Shown: piece after piece, positions 9,406 to 17,527 of the stretch
Layout of the letters: every line of letters begins with the position of its first letter
How positions within the stretch are numbered: position 1 is the stretch's first letter
DNA from: Comamonadaceae bacterium
GTDB taxonomy: Bacteria > Pseudomonadota > Gammaproteobacteria > Burkholderiales > Burkholderiaceae_C
Assembly: GCA_947447985.1 (NCBI GenBank)
Contig: CANFLX010000019.1
Span: 1 to 45,617 of the forward strand
Reading direction: 5' to 3'
Length of the DNA: 45,617 nt
Notes under the pieces: generated by a model
Seen by the model: only the letters and a program-made list of their open reading frames with translations
Told to the model about the DNA's origin: nothing
The model's database searches: none
Program-made: the position numbers and the translations under genes

Positions 9406-10220
9406 GCCGCGCACCCGCGCCAGCGCCAGCACGAGCGCCAGTGCCTGAGGGCGAACGCCTGGCCAAGCGCGTAGCCCAACTGCTGGCCTGTTCGCGCAGC
9501 GAGGCCGAGCAGTACATCGAGGGCGGCTTTGTGCGGGTCGATGGCGTGGTGGTGGAAGACCCGCCGTTTCGCGTGCAGCAGCAAGCCGTGACGGTGGATG
9601 CAGAGGCCAGCCTGCTGAACCTCAGCGCCATCACCCTGGTGCTGAACAAGCCGCCGGGCTGGTTGGACGGTGTCACCGAGGCGCCCATACCCAGCCCGCA
9701 CTACAAAGGCAAAAAGCCCAAGGTGCACACCGCGCGGGAGCTGCTGACCGCAGCCCACCACAGCCCGCAAGACGCCAACGACACCCGCGTCCTCAAACGC
9801 CACTTCACCGGCTTGGAGGCCAGCGTGGAGTTGGAGACGGGTGCCAGCGGCCTGGTCGTCTTTACCCAGGACTGGCGCACCCAGCGCAAGCTGAGCGAAG
9901 ACCTGGCCGTGATGGAACACGAACTGATTGCCGAAGTGCAAGGCGAAGTCCCACCCGAGGCACTGCTGCCCATCGAACGCGCCTTGCGCGACCCCCGCCA
10001 CAACTTGCCGCACACCAAAGTCAGTGTTGGCAGCTCAGGACCGCAAGGCAGCAAGCTGCGCATTGCGGTCAAGGGTTCGCACCCTGGCCTGGCCGCCTAC
10101 CTGTGCGACCTCGCCGGACTCACGCTGGTCGGGCTGCGCCGCATCCGCTTGGGGCGGGTGGGTTTGGGCGAGGTCGCACCCGGCCAATGGCGCTACCTGG
10201 GCGCGCACGAGCGGTTTTAG
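9402..10220 (+). CDS. S4-domain RNA pseudouridine synthase (RluF/RsuA-like)
   Basis: A 272-aa protein with an S4 RNA-binding domain (about 20-65; AKRVAQLLACSRSEAEQYIEGG) followed by a pseudouridine-synthase-like domain with a NKPPG motif and VGLRRIRLG near the C-terminus. I choose GTG at 9402, which overlaps the upstream TGA as GTGA and has GGGAG before it; the longer frame from 9327 lies inside the MBL gene. The catalytic region is unusual: where the family has GRLD with the catalytic Asp, I read SVELETGASGLVVF, so the Asp appears replaced by Glu. It may be divergent or non-catalytic. Confidence 0.75.
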   Translation: MSRAPAPAPARAPVPEGERLAKRVAQLLACSRSEAEQYIEGGFVRVDGVVVEDPPFRVQQQAVTVDAEASLLNLSAITLVLNKPPGWLDGVTEAPIPSPHYKGKKPKVHTARELLTAAHHSPQDANDTRVLKRHFTGLEASVELETGASGLVVFTQDWRTQRKLSEDLAVMEHELIAEVQGEVPPEALLPIERALRDPRHNLPHTKVSVGSSGPQGSKLRIAVKGSHPGLAAYLCDLAGLTLVGLRRIRLGRVGLGEVAPGQWRYLGAHERF

Positions 10221-10318
10221 CGCTCGCTGCGGCGCAATGGCATCTGCACTCAGGCCGGATGCACTTCCGCCCCGCGCTTGGCGGCATAAAGCCACAGGCC
10301 CGGGGTCTTGAATAAAGT

Positions 10319-10702
10319 GTGAAGCCCACCGTTACGCCGGATTCTGTGCATGCCGGGTTACCCCGGCATGTGACCACCATTAATCTGGGCCCTTGGTCGC
10401 CCAAGAGCTCGGTGCTACCTACCCGCCAACTCCGGGGGTCCCGGTCAGGACGCTGCGGCGAACCGCAGCGCTTTGCGTTGGCCTACTTGGTATTGCTGCG
10501 CGTAGAGATTGCCCGTTTCACCCGCTGCGGGTTGCCCCGCCGCGACTCGTCTCTGTTGCTCTGATCCTCACCTTATGCCACACCCTTGCGGACCTGGGTT
10601 TCAGTGGACAGCCGTTAGCTGCTACGCTGCCCTGTGCAGTCCGGACGTTCCTCCAGTGCCTGGTTTCCCAGATTGCACCAGCGGTGGTCTGGTGGGCTTC
10701 AC
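10319..10702 (-). ncRNA. rnpB: RNase P RNA (type A)
   Basis: Catalytic RNA that trims the 5' leader of tRNA precursors. On the minus strand the 5' P1 arm GTGAAGCCCACC (10702-10691) pairs with GGTGGGCTTCAC at the 3' end (10330-10319). Between them are the hallmark GAGGAACGTCCGGACT near the start, the GGGTAGG element, CAGATTAATGG and ACAGAATCCGGCGTAA near the end. Total length of about 384 nt suits a type A RNA. Upstream on the minus strand, TTGCAA and TATGGATATG could serve as promoter boxes. The 3' end was not located exactly. Confidence 0.95.
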
Positions 10703-10805
10703 CCCCCGATTATCGGGGCAGCGCATATCCATATAACCCTGGCGCTTTGCAAACTGGCTCACAATGCGGCCGCAACGTTCCCTCACACCCACTGGAGACA
10801 TCCCC

Positions 10806-11726
10806 ATGAGAGCCGACACCATTCTGCAAACCATTGGCAACACCCCGCACGTGCGCATCAACCGCCTGTTTGGCGCAGGCGCCAATGTCTGGATCAAGTC
10901 CGAGCGCAGCAACCCCGGCGGCTCGATCAAAGACCGCATTGCCCTGGCCATGGTGGAAGACGCGGAAAAAAGCGGTGCCCTGCAACCCGGCGCCACCATC
11001 ATTGAGCCCACCTCGGGCAACACCGGCGTCGGCCTGGCCATGGTGGCTGCGGTCAAAGGCTACAAGCTGATTTTGGTCATGCCAGACAGCATGTCTATTG
11101 AGCGCCGCCGCCTGATGCTGGCCTACGGCGCCAAGTTTGACCTGACGCCGCGCGCCTTGGGCATGAAGGGCGCCATCGCCCGCGCCCAGGAGCTGTCCGC
11201 CGCCACCCCCGGCAGCTGGATTGCCCAGCAGTTTGAAAACCCCGCCAACGTTGAAGTGCACACCCGCACCACGGCGCTGGAAATTCTGGCGGACTTCCCC
11301 GAAGGACTGGACGCCATCATCACCGGCGTGGGCACGGGCGGCCATATCACCGGTGTGGCTCAGGTGCTCAAGAAATACTGGCCCAAGTTGAAGGTGTTTG
11401 CGGTGGAGCCCAGCCAAAGCCCGGTCATCAGCGGCGGCGCACCCTCGCCCCACCCGATTCAAGGCATTGGCGCGGGCTTTATCCCCAAGACCCTGCACAC
11501 GGAATTGCTGGACGGCGTGATCCAGGTCGACGCCGAACCCGCACGCGAGATGGCGCGACGCAGCGCCGCCGAAGAAGGCATGTTGGTGGGCATTTCCAGC
11601 GGCGCAACCTTGGCCGCCATTGCGCAAAAGCTGCCGGAGCTGCCCGCAGGCGCCAAGGTGCTGGGCTTTAACTACGACACCGGCGAGCGCTACCTGTCGG
11701 TCGAAGGCTTTTTGCCCACCGAATAA
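10806..11726 (+). CDS. cysK: Cysteine synthase A (O-acetylserine sulfhydrylase)
   Basis: A 306-aa PLP enzyme that makes cysteine from O-acetylserine and sulfide. The PLP lysine is Lys42 in NPGGSIKDR; the substrate loop TSGNTG is at 69-74, the phosphate-binding GTGGH loop follows near residue 180, and SSGA near the C-terminus contacts the PLP ring nitrogen. ATG at 10806 has GGAGA upstream and matches the family start. It is divergent from rnpB and converges on ugd (27-bp gap). CysK or CysM cannot be told with certainty; the sequence looks more like CysK. Confidence 0.93.
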   Translation: MRADTILQTIGNTPHVRINRLFGAGANVWIKSERSNPGGSIKDRIALAMVEDAEKSGALQPGATIIEPTSGNTGVGLAMVAAVKGYKLILVMPDSMSIERRRLMLAYGAKFDLTPRALGMKGAIARAQELSAATPGSWIAQQFENPANVEVHTRTTALEILADFPEGLDAIITGVGTGGHITGVAQVLKKYWPKLKVFAVEPSQSPVISGGAPSPHPIQGIGAGFIPKTLHTELLDGVIQVDAEPAREMARRSAAEEGMLVGISSGATLAAIAQKLPELPAGAKVLGFNYDTGERYLSVEGFLPTE

Positions 11727-11753
11727 GTTGCAGCGCTGTGCACCGGGGCAGGC

Positions 11754-13073
11754 TTAGCGGCCTATGCCCTGGTAGGTAAAGCCGCGTTCGCGCATGCGCG
11801 AGGGCTCAAACAAATTGCGGCCATCAAAAATCAGGGGGCTCTTGAGCGCGACCTTGATGGCTTCAAAGTCGGGTGCCTTGAACTGACGCCATTCGGTCAT
11901 GATCACCAAGGCGTCGGCGTCTTGCATGGCGGCCTCTTTGGTGCCGCACAGCAGCAAGTCGGGGCGCGAACCGTAGATGTGCTGCGTCTCTTCCATCGCG
12001 GCCGGGTCATAGGCTTGCACCCGCGCACCCGCTTCCCATAACGCTTCCATCAGCACACGGCTGGGGGCTTCGCGCATATCGTCGGTATTGGGTTTGAAAG
12101 CCAGGCCCCACAAGCCAATCACTTTGCCGCGCAGGTCGCCCTGGAAGTGCGCCTTGAGCTTGTCGAAGATGACACGTTTTTGCGCTTGGTTGCGGGCCTC
12201 GACCGCGTTCAGAATGAAGGGATCCATGCCGATCTGCTGCGCCGACTTGACCAGCGCACTGATGTCTTTGGGGAAACAACTTCCGCCATACCCCGCACCG
12301 GCGTAGATGAAGTGGTAGCCGATGCGCTGGTCGCTGCCAATGCCCTGGCGCACCGACTCGATATCGGCACCCAGGCCTTCGGCCACGATGGCCATCTCGT
12401 TCATCAAACTGATGCGCGTGGCCAGCATGCAGTTGGCGGCGTACTTGGTCATTTCCGCACTGCGCGGGCTCATGACAATGATCTTGTCGTGGTTGCGGTT
12501 GAAGGGTTCGTACAACTCGCGCATCAAGGCTTCTGCTTTTGCGCTGTGGGTGCCGATGACGATGCGGTCCGGGCGCTGGCAGTCTGCAACCGCCGCACCT
12601 TCTTTCAAAAATTCCGGGTTGGACACCACATCAAATGCAATGTCCTGCCCACGCTCTTTCAAGGTCTGTGCGATCACTTCCGCCACGCGGTCGGCCGTGC
12701 CCACGGGCACGGTGGATTTGTCCACGATGACGGCGTAGCCGCTCAGATGCGTGGCGATGGTTTTGGCCACGGCCAGCACATGGCGCAGATCGGCACTGCC
12801 GTCTTCACCGGGCGGCGTGCCCACGGCAATGAAATGAATATCGGCGTTTTGCACCGCAATAGCCGCGTCCGAGGTAAACACCAAGCGCCCGTCGGCGAAC
12901 GCGCTTTTGACAATGGATTCGAGCCCGGGTTCAAAGATCGGAATCACGCCCTCGCGCAAATCCTGCAGCTTCTTTTCATCCAAGTCCACGCAGGTCACCT
13001 GATGCCCTGCGTCGGCCAGTACGGCGCCCTGAACCAAACCCACATAGCCCGTGCCAAAAACCGAAATCTTCAT
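11754..13073 (-). CDS. ugd: UDP-glucose 6-dehydrogenase
   Basis: A 439-aa cytosolic enzyme oxidising UDP-glucose twice to UDP-glucuronate with NAD. The Rossmann motif GTGYVGLVQG is at 7-16, the active-site Cys266 sits in AGYGGSCFPKD, and the C-terminal UDP-binding domain has GLAFKPNTDDMREAPS. Length is normal. No capsule genes surround it. Instead it lies next to a glycosyltransferase and phospholipid genes, so UDP-glucuronate could feed a glycolipid (inference). The 176-bp gap to the divergent Cys-cluster gene holds an imperfect palindrome and phased repeats resembling PHO boxes. Confidence 0.95.
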   Translation of the reverse strand: MKISVFGTGYVGLVQGAVLADAGHQVTCVDLDEKKLQDLREGVIPIFEPGLESIVKSAFADGRLVFTSDAAIAVQNADIHFIAVGTPPGEDGSADLRHVLAVAKTIATHLSGYAVIVDKSTVPVGTADRVAEVIAQTLKERGQDIAFDVVSNPEFLKEGAAVADCQRPDRIVIGTHSAKAEALMRELYEPFNRNHDKIIVMSPRSAEMTKYAANCMLATRISLMNEMAIVAEGLGADIESVRQGIGSDQRIGYHFIYAGAGYGGSCFPKDISALVKSAQQIGMDPFILNAVEARNQAQKRVIFDKLKAHFQGDLRGKVIGLWGLAFKPNTDDMREAPSRVLMEALWEAGARVQAYDPAAMEETQHIYGSRPDLLLCGTKEAAMQDADALVIMTEWRQFKAPDFEAIKVALKSPLIFDGRNLFEPSRMRERGFTYQGIGR

Positions 13074-13124
13074 GTTGTCCCCTTCTGATTGGGGACCATG
13101 CTAGGAAGCGCGTGTTGCGAAGCG

Positions 13125-13142
13125 ATGTCGAAACCATGACTT
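13125..13142 (-). promoter_or_regulatory. Candidate PHO-box-like pair upstream of ugd
   Basis: Read on the minus strand, AAGTCAT (13142-13136) and TCGACAT (13131-13125) start exactly 11 bp apart, as PhoB half-sites (CTGTCAT, 11-bp period) do. The inner edge lies about 52 bp from the ugd ATG. The second half-site is weak (4 of 7). Confidence 0.35.
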
Positions 13143-13170
13143 TTTCATGAAGAAATAGCGGCATGGAAAA

Positions 13171-13210
13171 AAGTCACACTTCGCACATCGCAATGACACC
13201 TTTTCGTCAT
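13171..13210 (+). promoter_or_regulatory. Four 11-bp-phased heptamers upstream of the Cys-cluster gene (PHO-box-like)
   Basis: AAGTCAC (13171), CGCACAT (13182), ATGACAC (13193) and TCGTCAT (13204) begin exactly 11 bp apart, and each ends in CA(C/T), the invariant end of the PhoB half-site CTGTCAT. Single matches are 4-5 of 7, but the phasing is exact over four units. It ends 40 bp before the ATG at 13250. Confidence 0.45.
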
Positions 13211-13249
13211 GCGCGCTTCCTAGGATGGCGGGCAAACAAAGGCCATTGC

Positions 13250-13735
13250 ATGAACACTTACTTTTCGCCCACCCGCCGCATTCAGGTCGTCAGGCTCGCT
13301 GCACCCGCGTTTTCTTCGCTGTGCCTGTTCTTGGTGCCGTTGATGCCATTCATCGTCGCGGTCTTGTTGTGGGACCGGCGCTTTCTGAACAACTACAGCG
13401 CCCAGCGCCAAAAGTTCCGTGTCCATTTCCAAGCCTTGAGCGCAGGCCCCATAGAGCACTATTTCAGAGATGTTTTCTTGCGCGTGAAGCAGGTCCCGGT
13501 GACGGTGTACGGAGAGTGTGTGCAATGCGGCAACTGCTGCCTGAACAAACGCTGCGCTTTCTTGGAGCCGATGGAGGGTGGCAAATACCAGTGCGGCATT
13601 TACGGCACCTATTTGCGCAAGTTTTCCAACTGCGGCTCTTTCCCCTTGCATGCGCAGGACATTGAGCGCTACCAGTGCCCCAGCTATTTTGTGGATGGCG
13701 ATCCACGCGCCATTTGGCTGAAATCCGCCAAATAA
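13250..13735 (+). CDS. YkgJ-like cysteine-cluster protein with N-terminal membrane anchor
   Basis: A 161-aa protein with one hydrophobic segment (about 16-41) and then a soluble part holding eight cysteines (Cys90, 93, 96, 97, 102, 115, 128, 143) in the order CxxCxxCC...C...C...C...C, the style of the YkgJ/UPF0153 zinc- or iron-chelating domain. The start is ATG at 13250; the longer frame from 13163 would run through the palindrome. Divergent from ugd, with the palindromic region between them. YkgJ-type proteins have no agreed function. The cluster could bind Fe-S or zinc on one face of the inner membrane. Confidence 0.75.
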   Translation: MNTYFSPTRRIQVVRLAAPAFSSLCLFLVPLMPFIVAVLLWDRRFLNNYSAQRQKFRVHFQALSAGPIEHYFRDVFLRVKQVPVTVYGECVQCGNCCLNKRCAFLEPMEGGKYQCGIYGTYLRKFSNCGSFPLHAQDIERYQCPSYFVDGDPRAIWLKSAK

Positions 13736-13777
13736 GGCGCAGCGGCTAAAGAGGCAGTAGCGCCGGCGCGTGCGCTT

Positions 13778-15004
13778 TCAAGCGCCTTGCAGCATCCACT
13801 GGTGGTTGTAGGGCGTGCCATGCTCCAACAGAATTTTTTGGAACACCGTCTCGGTTTTCTCCACCACGGTAGGCCAGCCCAGCGTGTTGGCGGTGTGCCA
13901 GGCTTGTTGGCCGACCGAACGCATCAAGGCCGGGTTGTGCAGCAGCGCCTGGGCCGCTGCCTCAAAAGAATGGTCGTGTGCAGGGTCGGCCAACATGCCG
14001 TTGATGCCGGACTCAATCAATTCCCCGGCTGCCGCGTGGCGGAATGCGACCACCGCCAGGCCCGAGGCCATGGCCTCAATGGTGACATTGCCAAAGGTCT
14101 CGGTCTTGCTGGCGAACATAAACAGGTCCGCACTGGCGTAATGCTGCGCCAGGTCGGCGCCCACACGAAAGCCCGCAAAAATAATGTCGGAGTGGGTCTC
14201 CTGCAATTCATTGCGCATGGGGCCATCACCGACCAGCACCAGCTTGATGTCGGGGTACTGCTGCTTCAAACCCCGGTAGCTTTGAATCACCGCGCCCAGA
14301 TTTTTTTCGGCAGCCAGGCGGCCCACATAAATCATGACCCGGTCCTGCTCTCCCACGCCCCAGCTCTGGCGCAGCGCTGTACTGCGCTGCGTCGGCGAGA
14401 ACAGCCCCGTATCAATGCCACGCGGCACCACCGACAAGCGCTTGAAGCCGCTGCCGGCCAATTCCGCTTCGAGCTGCGCGGTGGGCACCATGGTGGCGTG
14501 GGCGGCGTTGTGGAACTTTTTCATGTACGCCAAGATCGCGCCGCGCAGCCAGCCGATGCCGTAGTGCTGGCTGTAGGCGTGGAAATTGGTACGGAAGTCG
14601 GTGCTGATCGGCAGTTTCAATTTACGCGCCACTTGCAGTGCCGACCAACCCAAAGGCCCTTCGGTCGCAATGTGCACGATGTCCGGCCGCTGGCGGGACC
14701 ACAGGCGCAGCAGCTCCCGCTTGGCAGGGAGCCCCAGGCGCAACTGCTTGTAAAAAGGAATGGGCAAACCGCGCACCAGCACTTCCTGGTAGCTGCTGTT
14801 GACCGTCGCCACATCCGCACCGGGCTGGCGTGGACGCACCAGCCAGATCACATGGCCACGGGCCTGCAAGCCTTGCACGATTTTGGACAGCGTATGGGCC
14901 ACGCCGTTGATGTCGGGCGGGTAGGTTTCGGTCACCACCGCGATATTGAGCGCGGGACGCGCGTTGCTAATGCGCTCGACTTGCAGATGCGGTTCATTTT
15001 TCAT
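13778..15004 (-). CDS. GT4 glycosyltransferase, Agt/PimB-like (candidate diacylglycerol glycosyltransferase)
   Basis: A 408-aa GT-B protein. The N-terminal acceptor domain begins LNIAVVTETYPPDINGVAHT, the donor domain has VPRGIDTGLF, YVGRLAAEKN and VGDGP, and the EX7E donor-sugar motif is seen in TETFGNVTIEAMASG. This group includes mannosyl- and glucosyl/glucuronosyl-diacylglycerol transferases (PimB, SqdX, Agt). I take ATG at 15004; the longer frame from 15178 crosses the intergenic region. Context with ugd, Psd, LplT and a PlcP-like phosphoesterase points to lipid glycosylation (inference). Donor and acceptor are untested. Confidence 0.82.
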   Translation of the reverse strand: MKNEPHLQVERISNARPALNIAVVTETYPPDINGVAHTLSKIVQGLQARGHVIWLVRPRQPGADVATVNSSYQEVLVRGLPIPFYKQLRLGLPAKRELLRLWSRQRPDIVHIATEGPLGWSALQVARKLKLPISTDFRTNFHAYSQHYGIGWLRGAILAYMKKFHNAAHATMVPTAQLEAELAGSGFKRLSVVPRGIDTGLFSPTQRSTALRQSWGVGEQDRVMIYVGRLAAEKNLGAVIQSYRGLKQQYPDIKLVLVGDGPMRNELQETHSDIIFAGFRVGADLAQHYASADLFMFASKTETFGNVTIEAMASGLAVVAFRHAAAGELIESGINGMLADPAHDHSFEAAAQALLHNPALMRSVGQQAWHTANTLGWPTVVEKTETVFQKILLEHGTPYNHQWMLQGA

Positions 15005-15026
15005 GGCACCACTGTGCCCACGGACT

Positions 15027-15055
15027 GCGACATTTATATGAAGCTTCGGTGACGT
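15027..15055 (-). promoter_or_regulatory. Phased repeats upstream of the GT4 gene (weak PHO-box candidate)
   Basis: On the minus strand ACGTCAC (15055-15049), GCTTCAT (15044-15038) and ATGTCGC (15033-15027) are spaced 11 bp apart. A TATAAA that could be a -10 box overlaps them at about 15034-15039, and the repeats end only 22 bp from the ATG, which is closer than usual for a PHO box. Low confidence. Confidence 0.25.
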
Positions 15056-15093
15056 CGGAATGAATTTTCGGAGACCTTGCAAGTCCATGCCCG

Positions 15094-15111
15094 TTGTCAC
15101 CAAATTTTCAT
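15094..15111 (+). promoter_or_regulatory. Candidate PHO box upstream of the Mpo1-like gene
   Basis: TTGTCAC-CAAA-TTTTCAT has two half-sites 11 bp apart and an A-rich spacer; about 13 of 18 positions fit CTGTCATAWAWCTGTCAY. It lies 80 bp before the ATG at 15191. Confidence 0.4.
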
Positions 15112-15190
15112 GCAAAAGCGTGACATTTCTATGCCAAGGCGCAAGCACATCGTGGGCGGCGCCCCTTGCCCCATTCAATCAGGAGATTCC

Positions 15191-15805
15191 ATGCAATCGT
15201 TTTTTGATCTCGTCAACGTCCAACGCTGGGACGACCACCGCTACTACCACCACAGCCGCATCAACCAGTTTTTGCACCTGCTCAGCGCCATGTCTTTTTT
15301 GGTGGCCTATGTGTTTTTGTTCATTGACCCCGTGGTGTCGGCTTTGATTGCCTGGCTGTTTTCCATGAGCACCCGCCAAATGGGCCACTTCTTTTTTGAG
15401 CCCAAGGGCTTTGATGAAGTCAACCAGGCCACGCACGAGCACAAAGAAGACATCAAGGTCGGCTACAACCTGAACCGCAAAATCGTGCTGCTGAGCATTT
15501 GCGCAGCGATCCCTGTGCTGGCCTACTGGATGCCCGAGTACCTGCAATGGGCCGTGCCCCAAGCCTATGAGGACACGCCTGTGCGCATGACCGCGATGGC
15601 TTGGCTGATGCTGGGTGTCGCGGGTCTGGTTTTCCGTGTCTTGCAACTCTGGAAGCAAGACAGCCTGAAGGCCGGTTTGGCCTGGGGCTTCAAAATCATT
15701 ACCGACCCCGTGCACGACATCAAGATGTACCACAAGGCCCCGCTCTACCTCCTGCGGGGCCAGTGGTTAGACCCGATGGACCACGTCAAAGGCGCGCAGC
15801 ACTAA
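15191..15805 (+). CDS. DUF962/Mpo1-like membrane protein
   Basis: A 204-aa integral membrane protein with hydrophobic segments at about 33-58, 95-115 and 132-152. The N-terminal HHSRINQFLH and the later RQMGHFFFEPKG match the His-containing motifs of DUF962, the family of yeast Mpo1, an Fe(II) dioxygenase that shortens 2-hydroxy fatty acids. Start ATG at 15191 with AGGAG upstream. Its stop overlaps the stop of the convergent aminotransferase gene. Placed among lipid genes, it could act on an acyl chain (inference). Family assignment is by motif only. Confidence 0.65.
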   Translation: MQSFFDLVNVQRWDDHRYYHHSRINQFLHLLSAMSFLVAYVFLFIDPVVSALIAWLFSMSTRQMGHFFFEPKGFDEVNQATHEHKEDIKVGYNLNRKIVLLSICAAIPVLAYWMPEYLQWAVPQAYEDTPVRMTAMAWLMLGVAGLVFRVLQLWKQDSLKAGLAWGFKIITDPVHDIKMYHKAPLYLLRGQWLDPMDHVKGAQH

Positions 15806-17478
15806 GCACTGCGAAACTTCGCTGCCAGCATCTCTTTGAGCACCTGGCGGCGAATCTTCTTTCCACTCTGCGCTTCAGGCACCCACCACCAGCCGTCGGT
15901 TTGCATGCTTTGGGTGGCCAACACGAAGCGATGGCAGAAATCGTCGAACGCCGCGTCGTCAAAGTTGAAACTGAAAATCATGCGGCCCGTTCCCACCCAA
16001 CTCAGAGCAATTCCTTGCGCACGCAAATAGTATTGCAGCAGCCAGTTGTAGCGGCTAGGCACTTCATAGAGGACCGACCACACGGTCTCCATGCCGGCCA
16101 CACGCACCGGCACGCCTGCAGCCTGCAGTCGCTCGTTCAGCAGGGCTTGTCGCGCGCTCCAGGTCTGCGTAGCCCTTGCGTAGAGCGACTCCACCGCAGG
16201 TGTGTCGAGCGACTTCAAGAAGACATTCATGGCGCACATCACATAAGGGTGGGCATTGAAAGTTCCGCGGGCGAAGCAAATGTCGCCCGGCTTGTCCTCT
16301 TGAAAGCGCTTCATCCAGCGCGCCTTGCCGCAGATCACGCCGACCGGCAGTCCGCCGCCCAGCGTTTTTCCGTAAGTCACCAGGTCGGCCTTCACGCCGA
16401 AGTATTCCTGCGCACCACCCTTGGCGAGCCTGAAACCCAGGAACACCTCGTCCAGAATCAGGGCAATGCCTTTGGCGGTGCACACCGCACGCAGTTCGGT
16501 CAACCAGGCGGTGTAGGCCGCGCGGTCATACGCCACATGGCGCGTGCCATCCACCAGCGTCGAGTCGGTGGGCGCGGCGCGGTTGGGATGCATGGCTTGC
16601 AGGGGGTTGATCAGCACACAGGCAATGTCATTGCGGTTGCGCAGCACCCGCAAGGTGTTGGGGTGCATTTCATTGAGCGTGAGCGTGTGTTGGGACGGCG
16701 GCATGGGGTTGCCGGGGCCGGGCTGCACATCGTCCCACCAGCCGTGGTAGGCGCCGGTAAAGCGCACAATTTTGGGCTTGCGCGTGTGGTAGCGCGCCAG
16801 CCGCACCGCCTGCATGACCGCCTCGGTGCCCGACATATGAAAGGACACTTCGTCCATGCCCGAGATCTTGCACAAGCGTTGCACATTGTCGAGGACCACA
16901 GGGTGGTAGGAGCCCAACACCACGCCCAGGGGCTGCGCCAGTTCGGCACCTTGGGCCATGCTGGCCTTGTAGTAGTCCGAGCCGAACAGGTTGACGCCAT
17001 AAGAACCGGTCACGTCAATAAAGCGATTGCCATCCAAATCGGTCAGCCACACGCCGCTGCTTTCGCGCCAGAAGCTGCCCAGCTTCACGTACTGCGCCAG
17101 CAAAGCGCGGAACTGGTAGGGCACGCGGTACTGGCTGATGAGCTGAAGATCGGACAGCATGGGCCGCGCGGCATCGGACTGCGCCAGCGTCTGGGGGCTT
17201 TGGTCTTTCAAGAGCTTGCCCAAGTGCGCCAATGCGGTGCGCCTGCGCTGCTCCACCGCCAGCGGTGCGCCGTCCACGGCGTACCAAGTGGCGTCGGGGT
17301 AGGAGTAGCTCGGAATCAACTTCGACACCCGCTTGGCCATGCGCAAGTGACCGCCCAGCGAGGGGTACTTGGCCAAAGAGAGCTGCAAGCGTTGCCACAC
17401 TTTGGGAAGGGCGACTAAACCCAGTGACGCCGCACCGCCCCATACCGCCATTGACATGAATGCCTCAGAACCGTCCAT
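15802..17478 (-). CDS. Class III PLP aminotransferase, GSA-aminotransferase-like, with N-terminal membrane segment
   Basis: A 558-aa protein. Residues about 8-25 are hydrophobic, and about 30-130 form an extension not found in glutamate-1-semialdehyde aminotransferase (near 430 aa). The PLP core follows: SGTEA (216-220), AYHGW (243-247), ILDEV with Asp343, and Lys371 in TYGKTLGGGLPVG. The core looks complete and so probably active. Starts at 17478 (ATG, GGG upstream) or 17457 (ATG, GAGG upstream) are both possible. It is divergent from psd with only 49 bp between. It is unlikely to be the heme-pathway HemL; an amine on a lipid or sugar is a possible substrate (inference). Confidence 0.8.
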   Translation of the reverse strand: MDGSEAFMSMAVWGGAASLGLVALPKVWQRLQLSLAKYPSLGGHLRMAKRVSKLIPSYSYPDATWYAVDGAPLAVEQRRRTALAHLGKLLKDQSPQTLAQSDAARPMLSDLQLISQYRVPYQFRALLAQYVKLGSFWRESSGVWLTDLDGNRFIDVTGSYGVNLFGSDYYKASMAQGAELAQPLGVVLGSYHPVVLDNVQRLCKISGMDEVSFHMSGTEAVMQAVRLARYHTRKPKIVRFTGAYHGWWDDVQPGPGNPMPPSQHTLTLNEMHPNTLRVLRNRNDIACVLINPLQAMHPNRAAPTDSTLVDGTRHVAYDRAAYTAWLTELRAVCTAKGIALILDEVFLGFRLAKGGAQEYFGVKADLVTYGKTLGGGLPVGVICGKARWMKRFQEDKPGDICFARGTFNAHPYVMCAMNVFLKSLDTPAVESLYARATQTWSARQALLNERLQAAGVPVRVAGMETVWSVLYEVPSRYNWLLQYYLRAQGIALSWVGTGRMIFSFNFDDAAFDDFCHRFVLATQSMQTDGWWWVPEAQSGKKIRRQVLKEMLAAKFRSA

Positions 17479-17527
17479 ACGTAGAACCCTTTGTAAAACC
17501 TTGTTTGTATGACTTCAAGGTTAAGAA

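Larger units (their letters stand above)
13096..13228. repeat. 133-bp imperfect palindrome between ugd and the Cys-cluster gene
   Basis: Outer arms CCAT-n-CTAGGAAGCGC (13096-13111) and GCGCTTCCTAG-n-ATGG (13213-13228) are inverted copies; the core match is 12 bp counting 13112/13212. Further in, ACATCGC, TTCG and TGACTTTTT with CATG also occur once on each strand in mirrored order. The right half carries about 11 bp (one helical turn) more than the left. It may be a duplicated divergent promoter or a decayed MITE-like insert; the mirrored layout facing two start codons favours the former. Confidence 0.75.

Noticed and set aside
10221..10318. Further gene or terminator between the pseudouridine synthase gene and rnpB
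   Set aside because: No credible coding frame; a GC-rich CCGCC/GGCGG stem is present but lacks a T-tract on either strand.
15601..17418. 605-aa open frame on the + strand
   Set aside because: It is antisense to the aminotransferase gene, is rich in His/Gln/Arg/Ala as expected for a GC-rich shadow frame, and has no recognisable domain.
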